64,000 bases of DNA from assembly GCA_017599285.1 (NCBI GenBank), contig JAGFXX010000001.1:2108001-2172000 (forward strand). The letters run 5' to 3'. Numbering within the stretch: position 1 is the first letter of the stretch; every line of letters starts with the position of its first letter. This document shows positions 1 through 8,310 of this stretch, in pieces. The DNA is from Cereibacter azotoformans (GTDB lineage Bacteria > Pseudomonadota > Alphaproteobacteria > Rhodobacterales > Rhodobacteraceae). Made by a program: the position numbers and the translations under genes. The notes below the pieces were generated by a model. That model saw only the letters and a list, made by a program, of their open reading frames with translations. It had not been told where the DNA came from and made no database searches.

Positions 1-179
1 TCGACCGTGTCGTGCAGCAGGGCCGCGAGCACCAGCACCTCGTCGGCTGCGGGACTGCGGGCCACCCGAAGCGCCACATCGATCGGGTGGTTGATGTAGG
101 GATGGGCGGCATGGCCCTTCTGCCGCGCGCCGGCGTGCAGGCGCGCGGCGAAGGCGCAGGCTTCGAGCAGTCTCTGCAT
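1..179 (-). CDS. HD-domain phosphohydrolase, MESH1/RelA-SpoT-like (partial, N-terminus only)
   Basis: Only the first 59 codons are present; the gene runs off the left edge. The translation contains HPYINHPIDVA followed by LLHDTV, the first two metal-binding segments (H..., then HD) of the HD fold found in small alarmone hydrolases (MESH1) and in the N-terminal domain of SpoT/RelA. A good ribosome binding site (AAAGGAGA) lies about 5 bases before the ATG. It is divergent from pyrC across a 96-base gap. Known members hydrolyse (p)ppGpp or related nucleotides; the exact substrate cannot be told from this fragment. A short stand-alone protein of about 180 residues is the likeliest form. Confidence 0.7.
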   Translation of the reverse strand, partial: MQRLLEACAFAARLHAGARQKGHAAHPYINHPIDVALRVARSPAADEVLVLAALLHDTV

Positions 180-199
180 GGCGTCTCCTTTCGAGGGGC

Positions 200-224
200 G
201 AACGTGCGGCGGGGCCGCACGTTC
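200..224. promoter_or_regulatory. Perfect 11-bp inverted repeat in the HD/pyrC divergent gap
   Basis: GAACGTGCGGC, a GGG loop, then GCCGCACGTTC: an 11-bp perfect stem 51 bases before the pyrC start and 20 bases before the start of the divergent HD gene. No T-run follows on either strand, so a simple terminator is unlikely. It could be a leader hairpin of one transcript or an operator shared by both. The role is inferred from position only. Confidence 0.45.
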
Positions 225-275
225 CCGGGGATCGACTCACTGGAAAAGGTGCGTCCTTTGCAGTAGGCGGCAGGC

Positions 276-1316
276 ATGACCCAGAGCCTCACAATCCGCC
301 GCCCCGACGACTGGCACCTCCACCTGCGCGACGGCGCAATGCTGGAGGGGGTGCTGCCCGAAACCACCCGGCATTTCGCCCGCGCCATCGTGATGCCGAA
401 CCTCGTGCCGCCGGTGGTGACGGGCGCCGAGGCCGCGGCCTACCGCGAGCGCATCATGGCCGCCCTGCCCGCGGGCGCCCGGTTCGAGCCGCTGATGGTG
501 CTCTATCTGACCGAGACGACCGATCCGGCGGACGTGCGCGCCGCGGCGGCCTCGGGGCTGGTCAAGGCGGTCAAGCTTTACCCGGCGGGGGCCACGACCA
601 ACTCGGCCTCGGGGGTGCGCGACTTCGACCGGGTGCGCGGCGTGCTGGAGACGATGGCCGAGATCGGTCTGCCGCTCTGCGTGCATGGCGAGGTGACGGA
701 TCCGGCGGTGGACATCTTCGACCGCGAGGCGGTGTTCCTCGAGCGGGTGCTCGAGCCGATCCGGCGCGCGACGCCGGGGCTGCGGGTGGTGCTGGAGCAT
801 GTCACGACGCGGGAGGGGCTCGATTATGTGCGCGGCGGCGGGCCGGACATGGCGGGCACGCTGACGACGCATCACCTGATCATCAACCGCAACCACATCC
901 TCGCGGGCGGCATCCGGCCGCACTACTACTGCCTGCCGGTGGCGAAGCGCGAAACGCACCGGCTGGCGCTGCGTGAGGCGGCAACGGGCGGCGAGGGGTG
1001 CTTCTTCCTCGGCACCGACAGCGCCCCCCATGCGGACGCCGCCAAGGAATCCGCCTGCGGCTGCGCGGGCTGCTTCACGGCGACCAACACGCTCTCGATC
1101 CTGGCCCATGTGTTCGAGGAGGAAGGCGCGCTCGACCGGCTGGAGGGCTTCGTCGCGCTCAATGGTCCAGCCTTCTACCGCCTGCCGCCGAACGAGGAGC
1201 GGATCACGCTGCGCAAGGGCGAACCGCTCGTGCTGCCCGCGCGGATCGAGACCGGCGCCGGCCCCGTGACGCTTTTCGATCCCGGCTTTCCGCTGCTGTG
1301 GCACGTCGAGAGCTGA
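276..1316 (+). CDS. pyrC: Dihydroorotase, class II (PyrC)
   Basis: Cyclises carbamoyl aspartate to dihydroorotate, step three of pyrimidine synthesis, in the cytoplasm. The 346-residue length matches the E. coli-type class II enzyme. Visible binuclear zinc ligands are WHLHLRDG near residue 13 (HxH), [11 protein letters not shown] near residue 98 (the lysine carboxylated in the family), CVHGE near 137, LEHVTT near 173, and GTDSAPH near 247 (catalytic Asp). The start is the ATG after a GGCGG-like site; translation upstream is not supported. pyrE follows after 45 bases on the same strand, so the two probably form a pyr operon. Nothing unusual in the catalytic residues. Confidence 0.96.
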   Translation: MTQSLTIRRPDDWHLHLRDGAMLEGVLPETTRHFARAIVMPNLVPPVVTGAEAAAYRERIMAALPAGARFEPLMVLYLTETTDPADVRAAAASGLVKAVKLYPAGATTNSASGVRDFDRVRGVLETMAEIGLPLCVHGEVTDPAVDIFDREAVFLERVLEPIRRATPGLRVVLEHVTTREGLDYVRGGGPDMAGTLTTHHLIINRNHILAGGIRPHYYCLPVAKRETHRLALREAATGGEGCFFLGTDSAPHADAAKESACGCAGCFTATNTLSILAHVFEEEGALDRLEGFVALNGPAFYRLPPNEERITLRKGEPLVLPARIETGAGPVTLFDPGFPLLWHVES

Positions 1317-1361
1317 CCCCCTTCCCGCCCCCGGCGGGCCCCCGATGAAAGGACGATCCCG

Positions 1362-2060
1362 ATGATCCCCACCTCCTTCCCGCCCCGCGAGGAGATCGCG
1401 CGCCTGACCGCGCGGATGCTGCTCGAGATCCAGGCGGTGCATTTCCGCCCGCACGAGCCCTTCACCCTCGCCTCGGGCCTGCCCTCGCCCACCTACATCG
1501 ACTGCCGCAAGCTGATCTCCTATCCGCGCATCCGCTCGACGCTGATGGACTTCCTGACCGTCACGCTGTTGCGCGACGCCGGCTTCGAGGCCTTCGACAA
1601 TGTGGCGGGCGGCGAAACCGCGGGCATCCCCTTCGCGGCGATGATGGCCGAGCGGCTGGCCCTGCCGATGACCTACGTCCGCAAGAAGCCCAAGGGCTAC
1701 GGTCGCAACGCCCGGATCGAGGGCGTGATGACGGAAGGCCAGCGCGTGCTGCTGGTCGAGGATCTGACCACGGACGGCGGGTCGAAACTGTCCTTCGTCG
1801 ATGCGATCCGCGACACGGGGGCAACCTGCGCCCACACCGCGGTGATCTTCTATTACGGCATCTTCCCCGAGACGATCGGGCGGCTTCAGGCCCACGGCGT
1901 CACGCTGCACCATCTGTGCACCTGGTGGGACGTGCTGGCGGAGGCGCGGGCCTCGGATGCGTTTGATGCCGGCACGCTGGCCGAGGTCGAGTGCTTCCTG
2001 TCGAACCCGCGGGACTGGCAGGACGCGCGGAAACCAGCCGATCCGGCCGCCGGTCTCTGA
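1362..2060 (+). CDS. pyrE: Orotate phosphoribosyltransferase (PyrE)
   Basis: Transfers the ribose phosphate of PRPP to orotate to give OMP, the step after dihydroorotate oxidation. The 232-residue protein has the PRPP-binding signature [14 protein letters not shown] near residues 129-142 and a basic loop [10 protein letters not shown] near 105, as in the alphaproteobacterial long form. The ATG is preceded by AAAGGA at suitable spacing. It lies 45 bases behind pyrC and is probably cotranscribed with it. The 268 bases between its stop and dnaB hold no gene I can support. Confidence 0.95.
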   Translation: MIPTSFPPREEIARLTARMLLEIQAVHFRPHEPFTLASGLPSPTYIDCRKLISYPRIRSTLMDFLTVTLLRDAGFEAFDNVAGGETAGIPFAAMMAERLALPMTYVRKKPKGYGRNARIEGVMTEGQRVLLVEDLTTDGGSKLSFVDAIRDTGATCAHTAVIFYYGIFPETIGRLQAHGVTLHHLCTWWDVLAEARASDAFDAGTLAEVECFLSNPRDWQDARKPADPAAGL

Positions 2061-2328
2061 CCGGCCGCCGGAACCCGTCTGGGGACGAATCCGCCCCGCG
2101 CGCCGGGGGCAAGCCACCGGCTGCGTTTTCCGGCTGCACCTTCCGCGAGATATGGTAGGCTTCGGGGGCGCGGAAACGATCCACAACCTTTCCACAGGGT
2201 CCGGGCCGGTTCGCCCCCAGGACTATACCCTCTGCCCGGCGCCGCCGTTCGGGGGTATCAGGTGGCACCGCGCATCCAAGGGCGCCCGCTGAAGGTGGCG
2301 CCCGCAAACGAGAGCAGAGGGCAGATCC

Positions 2329-3819
2329 GTGAACGAGGTCAGGGCGCTACGCGAGTCGCAGCCGGAGAAGACTCCGGAAGTTCTTCCCCACAACATCGAG
2401 GCCGAGCAGCAGTTGCTTGGCGCGATCCTGACCAACAACGACATCTTCGACCGCATTGCCTCGGTGATACGGGCCGAGCATTTCTTCGATCCCGTCCACC
2501 AGCGGATCTTCGAAATCGCGGCGGCGCGGATCCAGAAGAACGCGCTCGCCTCGCCCGTCACGCTCAAGGCGTTTCTGGAAGAGGATGCGGGGCTCAAGGA
2601 ATTGGGCGGGCCGGCCTATCTGGTGCGGCTGGCCGGTGCGGCGATCTCGGCCTTTGCCGCGCGCGATTATGCACAGATGATCTATGACCTCGCGGTGCGG
2701 CGCGAGCTGATCGGGCTGGGGCGCGACATCGCCGCCAAGGCCGCGCGGGTCGATGTGGCCTCGGAGCCGAAGGAGCAGATCGTCGAGGCCGAGCAGAAGC
2801 TCTACCGGCTGGGCGAGCAGGGCCATGCCGAGCGTGGCTTCCAGAGCTTCCTCAAGGCGGTGACCGATGCGGTGAACGTGGCCAACGCCGCCTACCAGCG
2901 CGACGGGGGTCTCGCGGGCATCTCGACGGGCCTCGCCGATCTCGACAAGAAGCTGGGCGGGCTGCATCCGTCGGACCTTCTGATCCTCGCGGGCCGGCCC
3001 TCGATGGGCAAGACCTCGCTGGCCACGAACATCGCCTTCAACATCGCCAAGGCCTTCCGGCGCGGCCGGCTGCCGGACGGGACCGAAGGGGCGGTCGAGG
3101 GCGGCGTGGTGGGCTTCTTCAGCCTCGAGATGAGCGCCGAGCAACTGGCGGCGCGGATCCTGTCGGAGGCGGCCGAGGTGCCTTCGGAACAGATCCGCCG
3201 CGGCGACATGACCGAGGCCGAGTTCCGCCGCTTCGTCGAGGCCGCGAAGGCGCTGGAGGCCTGCCCGCTTTACATCGACGACACGCCGGCCTTGCCAATC
3301 AGCCAGGTCGCGGCGCGGGCGCGCCGGCTGAAGCGGACCCATGGGCTTGACGTGCTGATGGTGGACTATCTGCAACTGCTGAAGGGCTCGGGCGGGTCGC
3401 GCGACAACCGGGTGCAGGAAGTGTCCGAGATCACGCAAGGTCTGAAGGCGATCGCCAAGGAGCTGAACATCCCGGTCGTGGCGCTGTCGCAGCTGTCGCG
3501 GAGCGTGGAAAGCCGCGACGACAAGCGGCCGCAGCTGTCGGACCTGCGCGAGTCGGGCTCGATCGAGCAGGACGCCGACGTGGTCATGTTCGTCTTTCGC
3601 GAGGAATATTACCGCGAGCGCGAGAAGCCGGGCGACCACGAGATGGAGAAGATGGCCCAGTGGCAGGCCATCATGGAGCAGGTGCACGGCAAGGCCGAGG
3701 TCATCATCGGCAAGCAGCGTCACGGGCCGATCGGCTCGGTGGAACTGAGCTTCGAGGGCCGCTTTACCCGGTTCGGAAATCTGGTCCGGCCCTGGCAGCA
3801 GGGGATCGACGCTTACTGA
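2329..3819 (+). CDS. dnaB: Replicative DNA helicase (DnaB)
   Basis: Hexameric helicase that unwinds DNA at the replication fork. The 496 residues show the N-terminal primase-interacting domain (PHNIEAEQQLLGAILTN near residue 20) and a RecA-like C-terminal domain with Walker A GRPSMGKT near 222-229, Walker B VLMVDYLQLL near 343-352, and the SQLSRSVESR/DLRESGSIEQDADVV segment typical of DnaB. A GTG start fits because an AGAGG-type site sits about 9 bases upstream and the protein then begins as in relatives. It has its own upstream gap of 268 bases after pyrE and a hairpin after the stop. No intein or insertion is seen. Confidence 0.96.
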   Translation: MNEVRALRESQPEKTPEVLPHNIEAEQQLLGAILTNNDIFDRIASVIRAEHFFDPVHQRIFEIAAARIQKNALASPVTLKAFLEEDAGLKELGGPAYLVRLAGAAISAFAARDYAQMIYDLAVRRELIGLGRDIAAKAARVDVASEPKEQIVEAEQKLYRLGEQGHAERGFQSFLKAVTDAVNVANAAYQRDGGLAGISTGLADLDKKLGGLHPSDLLILAGRPSMGKTSLATNIAFNIAKAFRRGRLPDGTEGAVEGGVVGFFSLEMSAEQLAARILSEAAEVPSEQIRRGDMTEAEFRRFVEAAKALEACPLYIDDTPALPISQVAARARRLKRTHGLDVLMVDYLQLLKGSGGSRDNRVQEVSEITQGLKAIAKELNIPVVALSQLSRSVESRDDKRPQLSDLRESGSIEQDADVVMFVFREEYYREREKPGDHEMEKMAQWQAIMEQVHGKAEVIIGKQRHGPIGSVELSFEGRFTRFGNLVRPWQQGIDAY

Positions 3820-3841
3820 CGCTCCGGGAGGTGCCGGCTCG

Positions 3842-3858
3842 GGGGGCATCGAGCCCCC
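3842..3858 (+). terminator. Possible terminator hairpin after dnaB
   Basis: GGGGGC, loop ATCGA, GCCCCC, 22 bases after the dnaB stop, in the gap before the convergent TauE gene. There is no T-run, as is common in GC-rich genomes, so this is only a candidate. Confidence 0.4.
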
Positions 3859-3920
3859 GCTCGCCGGTGCTGCCGCGGAGGACGGCCACGGGCGGCCTGC
3901 GAACGCTGCGCCGGGGCCGT

Positions 3921-3955
3921 GGGCCTCCGGCGGGGATATTTGCGCCAGAATGAAG
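3921..3955. repeat. CTCCGGCGGGGATATTTG...AGAATGAAG dispersed motif
   Basis: A stretch of the form CCTCCGGCGGGGATATTTG followed by a purine-rich AGAATGAAG tail. From general knowledge, close variants of this motif recur between genes in many Rhodobacteraceae, usually at 3' ends. Here it lies between two convergent gene ends (dnaB and the TauE permease). Its function is not established; it may act in transcript ending or stability. Confidence 0.5.
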
Positions 3956-3976
3956 TGGCCGGGTGGTGCGGGCCCG

Positions 3977-4795
3977 TCAGTAGCCCGCCGCCTTGCGCAG
4001 CATGTTCAGCGCCACGATCATGATGAAGACGGCGAAGACCCGCTTGAGGGGCTTGGGGTCCATCGCATGCGCGAGCCGCACGCCGAGCGGCGCCGTCAGG
4101 AGCGTCATGGCGATGGTGATGCCGAAGGCCGGCAGGTTCACGGATCCCACCGTCCAGGGCGGGGCGGCATCGGTGGGCGTGAGCAGGAAAAGCAGGGCGG
4201 ACGGCAGGGCGATGATCACGCCGAAGCCTGCGGCCGTGGCGACCGCCCGGTGGATGGGCACGTTGAAGAGGCTCATGAGCGGGACGCCGAAGGTGCCTCC
4301 GCCGATCCCCATGAGCACCGAGAGAAAGCCCATTCCGATGCCGGTGGCGCCGCGCGCCGCACCGCGCGGCATGCGCTCGCCAAGGCGCCAGCTGGCCTTT
4401 CCAAAGGCCATGTAGAGGCCGACCGCCACGCCGACGGTGCCGAAGATCGCCTGAAGCACGCCGGAGCGAAGGCCGGAGGCGGCGAGCGTGCCCGCGACCG
4501 CGCCCAGCGCGATCCAGGGCCCCCACTGGCGCAGGATGCCGAGATCGACGGCGCCCTTGCCGTGATGGGCATGAACCGACCGCAAGGAGGTCACGATGAT
4601 CGTGGCGAGCGACGTGGCGAGGCAGACGCGCATCAAGGCCGGGCCGCCATGGCCCAGCGTCTCGAAGGCATAGAGATAGGCCGGCACGAGGATCAGGCCG
4701 CCGCCCACGCCAAGCAGCCCGGCGATGATGCCGGCGAAGGCGCCGATGGCGAGGAGGAGCGCCAGCATCGGCAGCAGGAGCGAGGGATCCGGCAT
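3977..4795 (-). CDS. TauE/SafE family membrane permease
   Basis: The 272-residue protein is mostly hydrophobic, with about eight predicted membrane segments. It carries the two glycine-rich inverted-repeat signatures of the family: GLLGVGGGLILVP near residue 26 and MGIGGGTFGVPLMS near 160. TauE/SafE proteins export or import sulfite, sulfoacetate or other small organosulfur anions. No sulfur gene is adjacent, so the substrate is unknown. It is convergent with dnaB and has the same direction as dusA, which lies 85 bases downstream of no shared feature. The ATG start leaves a short N-terminus before the first helix, as usual. Confidence 0.88.
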   Translation of the reverse strand: MPDPSLLLPMLALLLAIGAFAGIIAGLLGVGGGLILVPAYLYAFETLGHGGPALMRVCLATSLATIIVTSLRSVHAHHGKGAVDLGILRQWGPWIALGAVAGTLAASGLRSGVLQAIFGTVGVAVGLYMAFGKASWRLGERMPRGAARGATGIGMGFLSVLMGIGGGTFGVPLMSLFNVPIHRAVATAAGFGVIIALPSALLFLLTPTDAAPPWTVGSVNLPAFGITIAMTLLTAPLGVRLAHAMDPKPLKRVFAVFIMIVALNMLRKAAGY

Positions 4796-4880
4796 GTCAG
4801 CCCTTTCGCAAGGAAGGCCCCCGCCATAGCGCCAGAACCCCCCGATGGCCAGAGGCGCGGAGGGTCAGAGGCGCGGAGGG

Positions 4881-5900
4881 TCAGGCCGCCCGCGGCCGCA
4901 CCGCCTCGAGCGCCTCGTCGAAGAGATCCAGTCCCGCCCCGGGCCGCGAGGCGCCCTCGGACAGGATGCGGCGCCAGTGGCGCGCTCCGGGGCGGCCGGA
5001 GAACAGACCCAGCATGTGCCGCGTGATCTGGTGAAGACGTCCGCCCGCCGCCAGATGTTCGGCGATGTAGGGCCGCATGTCGGCCAGCACCCGGTCGAGA
5101 TCCCGCGGCGGCTCGCAGCCCCAGAGCCTGTCGGCCCCGATCAGCAGTTCGGGCTCGTTGTAGGCGGCGCGCCCGATCATCACCCCGTCCAGCCCCTGCG
5201 CAAGCAACTCCTCGGCCTGCGAGAGGGTCGCCACGCCCCCGTTGAGGCAGATGGTCAGTTCGGGGAAGCGCCGCTTCATGGCGATCACCAGCGGATAGTC
5301 GAGCGGCGGGATCTCGCGGTTCTCGCGCGGGCTGAGGCCCTGGAGCCAGGCCTTGCGGGCATGGATCACGAAGTGGCGGACGCCGGCGGCGGCCACGGTT
5401 TCGAGGAAGGCGGGCAGGATCTCGGACGGCTCCTGCTCGTCCACGCCGATCCGGCACTTGACCGTGACGGGCACCGGGCTTTCCGCAATCATGGCGGCCA
5501 CGCAGTCGGCCACCAGGGCCGGGCGCTCCATCAGCACGGCGCCGAAGCAGCCGGACTGGACCCGGTCGGACGGGCAGCCGACGTTGAGATTGATCTCGTC
5601 GTGACCATGGGGCGCTGCCACCCGCACCGCCTGCGCAAGCTCGGCCGGGTCGGAGCCGCCGAGTTGCAGGGCCACCGGATGCTCGGCGGGCGAGAAGCCG
5701 AGCAGGCGCTCACGCGGGCCATGGATGACGGCCGGAGCCGTCACCATCTCGGTGTAGAGCATCGCGCGCCGGGTCATGAGTCTGTGGAAGAACCGGCAGT
5801 GCCGGTCCGTCCAGTCCAGCATCGGGGCAATGGAAAGACGGTGGCTGCCGTAAACCGTTGATTTCTCGTCTATCTCGTTCTGATTCAACGACTTCTCCAC
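4881..5900 (-). CDS. dusA: tRNA dihydrouridine synthase DusA
   Basis: FMN enzyme that reduces uridines 20/20a in the tRNA D-loop. The 339-residue protein has SIAPMLDWTDRHCRFF at the start of the TIM barrel, the active-site NLNVGCPSDRVQSG with its catalytic Cys near residue 108, TVKCRIG, HARKAW, and the flavin phosphate loop NGGVATL. The start is uncertain: GTG at 5900 gives about 24 residues before the conserved barrel, with only a poor ribosome site, and an in-frame TTG lies 9 bases later. The 5' end of dusA is a known integration target for a family of tyrosine integrases, and remains of one begin 100 bases upstream, so the N-terminus may have been rebuilt by integration. Confidence 0.93.
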   Translation of the reverse strand: MEKSLNQNEIDEKSTVYGSHRLSIAPMLDWTDRHCRFFHRLMTRRAMLYTEMVTAPAVIHGPRERLLGFSPAEHPVALQLGGSDPAELAQAVRVAAPHGHDEINLNVGCPSDRVQSGCFGAVLMERPALVADCVAAMIAESPVPVTVKCRIGVDEQEPSEILPAFLETVAAAGVRHFVIHARKAWLQGLSPRENREIPPLDYPLVIAMKRRFPELTICLNGGVATLSQAEELLAQGLDGVMIGRAAYNEPELLIGADRLWGCEPPRDLDRVLADMRPYIAEHLAAGGRLHQITRHMLGLFSGRPGARHWRRILSEGASRPGAGLDLFDEALEAVRPRAA

Positions 5901-5964
5901 AGCTCATCTCGCCCCGTTTGCAGTCCGTAACTGCGCATTTCCGCCCGTTTTTGCCAGGGTCGGC

Positions 5965-6000
5965 CTACAATGTAGTCCCGACGAAGGTATTGTAGTTCCG
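5965..6000 (+). promoter_or_regulatory. Palindrome and direct repeats before the integrase fragment
   Basis: CTACA-A-TGTAG is a perfect small palindrome at 5965-5975. Overlapping it, TGTAGTCCCG (5971-5980) recurs as TGTAGTTCCG (5991-6000) exactly 20 bases later, two helical turns. The set directly precedes the integrase fragment start, so it may be an operator or an accessory recombination site. Seen directly; the role is inferred. Confidence 0.4.
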
Positions 6001-6095
6001 TGATCCGCAAGCATGTGAAGAAGGACGGTTCCGCTTCCTATACCGCTCAAGTCAGGATCAAGCGAGGCGGAAAGGCCTCCTGCGTCGAGCGGCAC
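6000..6095 (+). pseudogene. Tyrosine integrase, 5' fragment (arm-binding domain)
   Basis: A GTG start followed by IRKHVKKDGSASYTAQVRIKRGG, the typical N-terminal arm-type DNA-binding strands of phage and island integrases. After about 30 codons the similarity stops and opposite-strand cargo sequence takes over; the core-binding and catalytic parts reappear only at about 6947. It reads away from the 5' end of dusA, the arrangement of dusA-associated integrases. Whether this piece and the 3' piece come from one gene is not certain. Confidence 0.55.
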
Positions 6096-6703
6096 GTCAA
6101 GTGGTTCGATGCCAGGCGGAGGAGCAGGTACCGGGTTTTGTTGCGCCGCGGCAGGCTCGCCCTCGCCGGCAAGGTGCTCGGCAGCCCTAAGGACATAGCG
6201 CCCTGCGGAGCGTCGAGGACCTGCGGATGGCCAGAGCGATCGACGTCCGGCGCTATGACAAGCGCACCCGCGTCCAGGAGGACCTGCACCGCTTTCAGCA
6301 GCATATCGCGGCTTGCCTTGTTCCACGGATCCGGCAGCGACCCACGGTTCTCATGGACGCCGGCCTTGCCGGTTCGGGAGAACGGCGCGCCCATGTCAGC
6401 GGCCTCAACCAGCGCCTCCAGCAAGAGGAAGTGCTCCCCATCAACCTGCACACCGGCGGCCCGGCCGTCATCAGTGACCTCCACCAGAACCGGTGATTCC
6501 TCATCCCGAAGGTAAAGGTGGATGGAGCTGTCGTGTTTGTAGTTCGCCTTGACGACAGCCCCGCTGACCAGCATGCCGCGCTTGTAGGTCAGGCCGAGTT
6601 TCTTGCAGGCCTTCTCGGCCTCATTCTCGGGGGTAGCCCAGAGAGCGCAAGCCACGCGGGAACCGTCCACGATGGCGCTGTTGCCCTTGATGAGGCTCCG
6701 CGC
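6047..6703 (-). pseudogene. C-terminal remnant of a RepA/AAA_25-like ATPase
   Basis: An open frame of some 200 codons whose first part reads ARSLIKGNSAIVDGSRVACALW. It resembles the segment after the ATPase core in RepA-type hexameric helicases and AAA_25 phage or plasmid ATPases, where a (G)NSA(I/L)VDG motif recurs. No Walker motifs remain: the 5' part is missing, replaced by an unrelated plus-strand fragment. A GTG at 6670 can give a shorter frame but has no convincing ribosome site. The end beyond about 6130 looks random and overlaps the integrase 5' fragment. The family call is tentative; the truncation is clearer. Confidence 0.4.
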
Positions 6704-6720
6704 ATGTCTTGTGGAAAACT

Positions 6721-6870
6721 GGTGTTCCGCTAAGCCTCTACCTGCAACTTGCCGATGGTCAGATCGCCGACCTGGAAGTGGTTTCTAGAGCGTCGATTGA
6801 ATTCGCCACTGCCATGCGGGAGATGGCTGAGTTCGTCGACGGTGGACTGGAGACGGTGGACTGGAACTGA
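6721..6870 (+). pseudogene. C-terminal fragment of an unrecognised element gene
   Basis: A plus-strand frame ending in TGA at 6868-6870 reads VPLSLYLQLADGQIADLEVV and continues for about 50 codons to ETVDWN. It looks like genuine coding sequence (regular helix-like pattern, third-position GC), but the 5' end is lost at the junction with the RepA-like remnant. I do not recognise the family. Confidence 0.35.
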
Positions 6871-6946
6871 AGATCGGAATACAGAACACCGCAGAAGGCA
6901 GCCTGCGGCTGAACACCTTGGTCAAGGTCGTCTTGCCGCCCTCGCC

Positions 6947-7768
6947 TCGCCGAAGGTGCGCGCCGTCTTCGCCGACTATCACGAGAAGATCGGCCAGGAC
7001 CGCCCACGCGAGGCAGACAACCGGATGACCGTGCTGTCGCTGGTGTTCAGCTATGCCGCCTCCCGAGGCACGATCAAGATGAACCCCCTGGAGGGCTTGG
7101 AGCGCCTCTACTCCGCCGACCGATCGGAGATCATCTGGACCGAGGCCGACATTCTCAAGTTCATGGCCGGCGCACCTGTCGAGCTGCAACGCGCCCTGAT
7201 CCTGGCGATCCACACCGGCCAGCGATACGGCGACCTGATCCGGCTGCGCTGAGCCGACTATGACGGCGAGAACATCAGCCTCAAGCAGCGCAAGACGACC
7301 GCGCGCGTGACCATCCACCGTTCCGAGGCCCTTCGCCTCATGCTGGACAGTGCGCCACGGCAGGGACCCTGCATCCTCACCCGGGCCGATGGACGCCCGT
7401 GGTTTACCGATGGCAGCGACAAGGAGCTGTCGAAGCAATGGCGGGCGCGCATGCAGGCGGCCGGCTTCTACCCTCGTCCCTTCGATGAAATGACCAAGGC
7501 CGAGAAGGCAGAGCATCTGCACTTCAACGACCTGCGCGGAACCGCAGTGACGATGCTGGCAGAAGCCGGCAACGCCATTCCGCTGATCTGTTCAATCACC
7601 GGGCACACCCTCCAGTCGGCAACCCGAATTCTGGAGAAGTATCTCGCCCGCACATCGGCCATGTCGAAGGCCGCGATTCTCGCCTTCGAGAACAGCCCGG
7701 CAACGGCTTTTGCAAACCGCCTGCAAACCGGCTCGAACCCCTTAGGAGAGGGGAAGAAGAATGCGTAA
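6947..7768 (+). pseudogene. Tyrosine recombinase/integrase, 3' part with nonsense mutation
   Basis: The frame carries a core-binding helix region (VFADYHEKIGQDRP) and the catalytic domain of a phage-type integrase: box I Arg in HTGQRYGDLIRL, the HxxR region HFNDLRGTAVTMLAEAG, the GHTLQSATRIL loop and the nucleophile Tyr in LEKYLAR. A TGA at 7250-7252 stands where relatives read a Trp (RLRW), so it is broken in the middle, and the 5' end is missing. The gene ends 13 bases before the 3' end of the tRNA-Arg gene, the usual place of an integrase next to its attachment site. An inactive island relic is the simplest reading. Confidence 0.8.
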
Positions 7769-7781
7769 CGAAAACAGGAAT

Positions 7782-7858
7782 TGGCGCACCCGGAGCGATT
7801 CGAACGCCCGACCCTCAGATTCGTAGTCTGATGCTCTATCCAGCTGAGCTACGGGTGC
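7782..7858 (-). tRNA. tRNA-Arg (anticodon ACG)
   Basis: The minus strand folds into a full cloverleaf: acceptor GCACCCG/CGGGTGC, D-arm with AGCTCAGCTGGATAGAGC, anticodon stem TCAGA/TCTGA around loop CTACGAA (anticodon ACG), and T-arm with GTTCGAATC. Discriminator G and an encoded CCA (7782-7784) follow. ACG is read as ICG after deamination and decodes CGU/CGC/CGA. Its 3' end faces the integrase remnant, so it is one of two possible attachment targets for that element, the other being dusA. Confidence 0.97.
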
Positions 7859-7869
7859 GGTATGACCGC

Positions 7870-7898
7870 CATTTAGCCGGGAGTGCGGGACAACGCAA
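7870..7898 (-). promoter_or_regulatory. Housekeeping promoter of tRNA-Arg
   Basis: On the minus strand TTGCGT (7893-7898), a 17-base spacer and TAAATG (7870-7875) stand 11 bases before the tRNA 5' end, close to the sigma-70 pattern. It lies intact between the tRNA and the IS cluster that begins about 85 bases further upstream. Confidence 0.55.
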
Positions 7899-8310
7899 GA
7901 GCATCGGCGAAGTTTTTTCAATAGGTCAGGGTGTAGGTCGCGTCCGTCAATGAGATGTAGAATTTCGGTGTAGCGGAGGCTAGGCTCCAGACTTCTGCGT
8001 TTCAGAGCCCGAACAGGACGATGGCTGCGAGTGCGATAGCAGAGAAGAACGTCTCCGGGCTGCGGTCGTATCGGGTGGCAACGCGCCTCCAGTCCTTCAG
8101 CCGACCGAACATGATCTCGATGCGAGTGCGGCGCTTGTACCTCCGCTTGTCGTATCTGACGGCTTTCTTGCGAGATTTCCGGCCGGGGATGCAGACCTTC
8201 ATCCCCTTGTCTTTCAACGCTTCTCTCAGCCAGGCCGCGTCGTAGCCCCGGTCGGCCAGCAACCAGTCCGCCTTCGGCAGGCTGCCCAGCAGCGCCGCCG
8301 CGCCTGCGTA

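Noticed and set aside
237-2195. Minus-strand open frame of about 650 codons
   Set aside because: Antisense to pyrC and pyrE; shadow of GC-rich third positions.
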